50,040 nucleotides of DNA from Isoptericola luteus (GTDB lineage: Bacteria > Actinomycetota > Actinomycetes > Actinomycetales > Cellulomonadaceae), in assembly GCF_020297055.1 (NCBI RefSeq), contig NZ_JAIXCQ010000003.1:320277-370316 (forward strand), read 5' to 3'. Below the pieces are notes generated by a model. That model made no database searches. It worked only from the letters and a program-made list of their open reading frames with translations, and was not told the DNA's origin. Positions within the stretch are counted from its first letter, which is position 1. The number at the start of each line of letters is the position of its first letter. Shown here piece after piece: positions 49,416 to 50,040 of this stretch. The position numbers were made by a program, and so were the translations under genes.

Positions 49416-49419
49416 ACCG

Positions 49420-49447
49420 GGGCCCCGGGCCGGACGGCCCGGGGCCC
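49420..49447 (+). terminator. Perfect 12-bp terminator after the WXG100 gene
   Basis: GGGCCCCGGGCC (49420-49431) pairs with GGCCCGGGGCCC (49436-49447) around a 4-nt loop, starting 5 bp past the stop codon. Confidence 0.8.
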
Positions 49448-49532
49448 GCTCGCCGGCGCCCGGCGGGGCACGATCGGCCACCTGGACGCGCGCTCGGTCC
49501 TGGGTGGTTGCCGGACGGCCTAGGCTCGAGGG

Positions 49533-49934
49533 GTGGCTACCTTTTCCGCCGTGACCCGGCAGCACATCCTCCAGGCGATCACCGAGTACGACGCGCGCGG
49601 CGCGGAGAACCTTCTCGGCGTCTACGGCTTCGCGCCGTCGACCCGCGACGTCTTCGTCCACGAGGGCCGCACGTACGACGCCAAGGCGGTGCTGGGCGTG
49701 GCGCACCGGTACGCGACGGGACGAGCGGCGACCACCGACGAGCTCTCCGGCGGCAAGGTCGACACCTCCTCCCTGCTGCGCAAGCGCGGCTTCGAGGTGC
49801 CCGCCCGAGCCGTCGTGGCACAACCTCGCAAGCGTGCGGTGCGCAAGACGGACGTGCCCGAGCCGCCGCCCGCGATCTGTCCCACCTGCTCCATGACGCT
49901 CCCCGGTACCGGGATCTGCGACGACTGCGGCTGA
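49533..49934 (+). CDS. ScoMcrA-like N-terminal head domain with C-terminal zinc ribbon
   Basis: The 133-residue protein has an N-terminal domain (residues ~1-90: TRQHILQAITEYDARGAENLLGVYGFAPSTRDVFVHEGRTYDAKAVLGVAHRYATG ... LSGGKVDTSSLLRKRGFEV) that strongly recalls the N-terminal head of ScoMcrA, the Streptomyces modification-dependent HNH nuclease. Here no SRA or HNH domain follows. Instead there is a basic linker (QPRKRAVRKT) and a zinc ribbon, ICPTCSMTLPGTGICDDCG. TAGGCT (49521-49526) ends 6 nt before the GTG, so the transcript may be leaderless. The domain call is from memory of the family; the function is unknown. Confidence 0.75.
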   Translation: MATFSAVTRQHILQAITEYDARGAENLLGVYGFAPSTRDVFVHEGRTYDAKAVLGVAHRYATGRAATTDELSGGKVDTSSLLRKRGFEVPARAVVAQPRKRAVRKTDVPEPPPAICPTCSMTLPGTGICDDCG

Positions 49935-50040
49935 CGGGTCCCGCCGAGATAGAGAAGGCCCCTCGCTGAGATAGAGAAGAGGGGGGGCCGCCCCCGGGGG
50001 GGGGGCCCCGCGGGATGTATACCGCAGGGGGGGGGAAGAG
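49935..50040. other. Contig end with repeated and homopolymer sequence
   Basis: After the last stop codon GAGATAGAGAAG appears twice (49946-49957 and 49968-49979), followed by G-runs, C-runs and further G-runs. This is like the other two junctions and probably marks the end of reliable sequence. No gene is seen. Confidence 0.6.

Overview
The window is high-GC actinobacterial DNA. Gene content (bacterial XPB helicase with its helicase-associated partner, DUF3027, DUF2530, F420-type LLM oxidoreductase, LAxTG surface protein, c-di-AMP riboswitches on NlpC/P60 genes, AA10 LPMO with a CBM2 domain) suggests a polysaccharide-degrading member of Micrococcales, such as a Cellulosimicrobium, Isoptericola or Promicromonospora relative. 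The genus is inference. Both window ends, and one internal point near 44.45 kb, are G-run/C-run junctions that look like sequencing drop-outs, so the window is probably one draft contig with one doubtful internal join.

Region 0-6.5 kb: a two-domain universal stress protein; two tandem paralogous NlpC/P60 secreted hydrolases, each with its own promoter, its own ydaO-type c-di-AMP riboswitch and its own terminator; a DtxR-family metalloregulator divergent from serC; and an orphan MHYT membrane sensor.

Region 6.5-25.8 kb: an MFS exporter, then an exopolysaccharide (EPS) locus of the Wzx/Wzy type with two unrelated genes (NCS2 purine permease, CAP-domain lipoprotein) inside it. It holds UDP-glucose dehydrogenase, two methyltransferases, a fused Wzz/BY-kinase, two GT2 glycosyltransferases, a Wzy/ligase-like membrane protein, a Wzx-like flippase, two polyprenyl-phosphate sugar-1-phosphate transferases, a low-molecular-weight tyrosine phosphatase, a DUF4012 protein and a sortase-type LAxTG surface protein. 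Kinase and phosphatase would control chain export; either sugar transferase could start the repeat unit; flippase and polymerase would complete it.

Region 25.9-38.2 kb: conserved actinobacterial genes: DUF2530 membrane protein, a large HSP90-like (sacsin N-terminal) ATPase translationally coupled to DUF3027, a cold-shock protein, a TetR regulator divergent from an NAD-dependent epimerase with two identical operators between them, a helicase-associated protein, XPB, and an F420-family LLM oxidoreductase.

Region 38.2-50 kb: AI-2E-family permease, TPM-domain protein and PspA (envelope stress), a secreted AA10 LPMO, an NYN-domain nuclease, a winged-helix protein, an OmpR-type two-component system, an HD-family protein, a WXG100 protein, and a small protein resembling the N-terminal head of ScoMcrA with a zinc ribbon. 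Several genes in the window have a TANNNT -10 box 6-7 nt before the start codon, suggesting leaderless transcripts. No tRNA, rRNA, CRISPR array, insertion sequence or prophage was seen.
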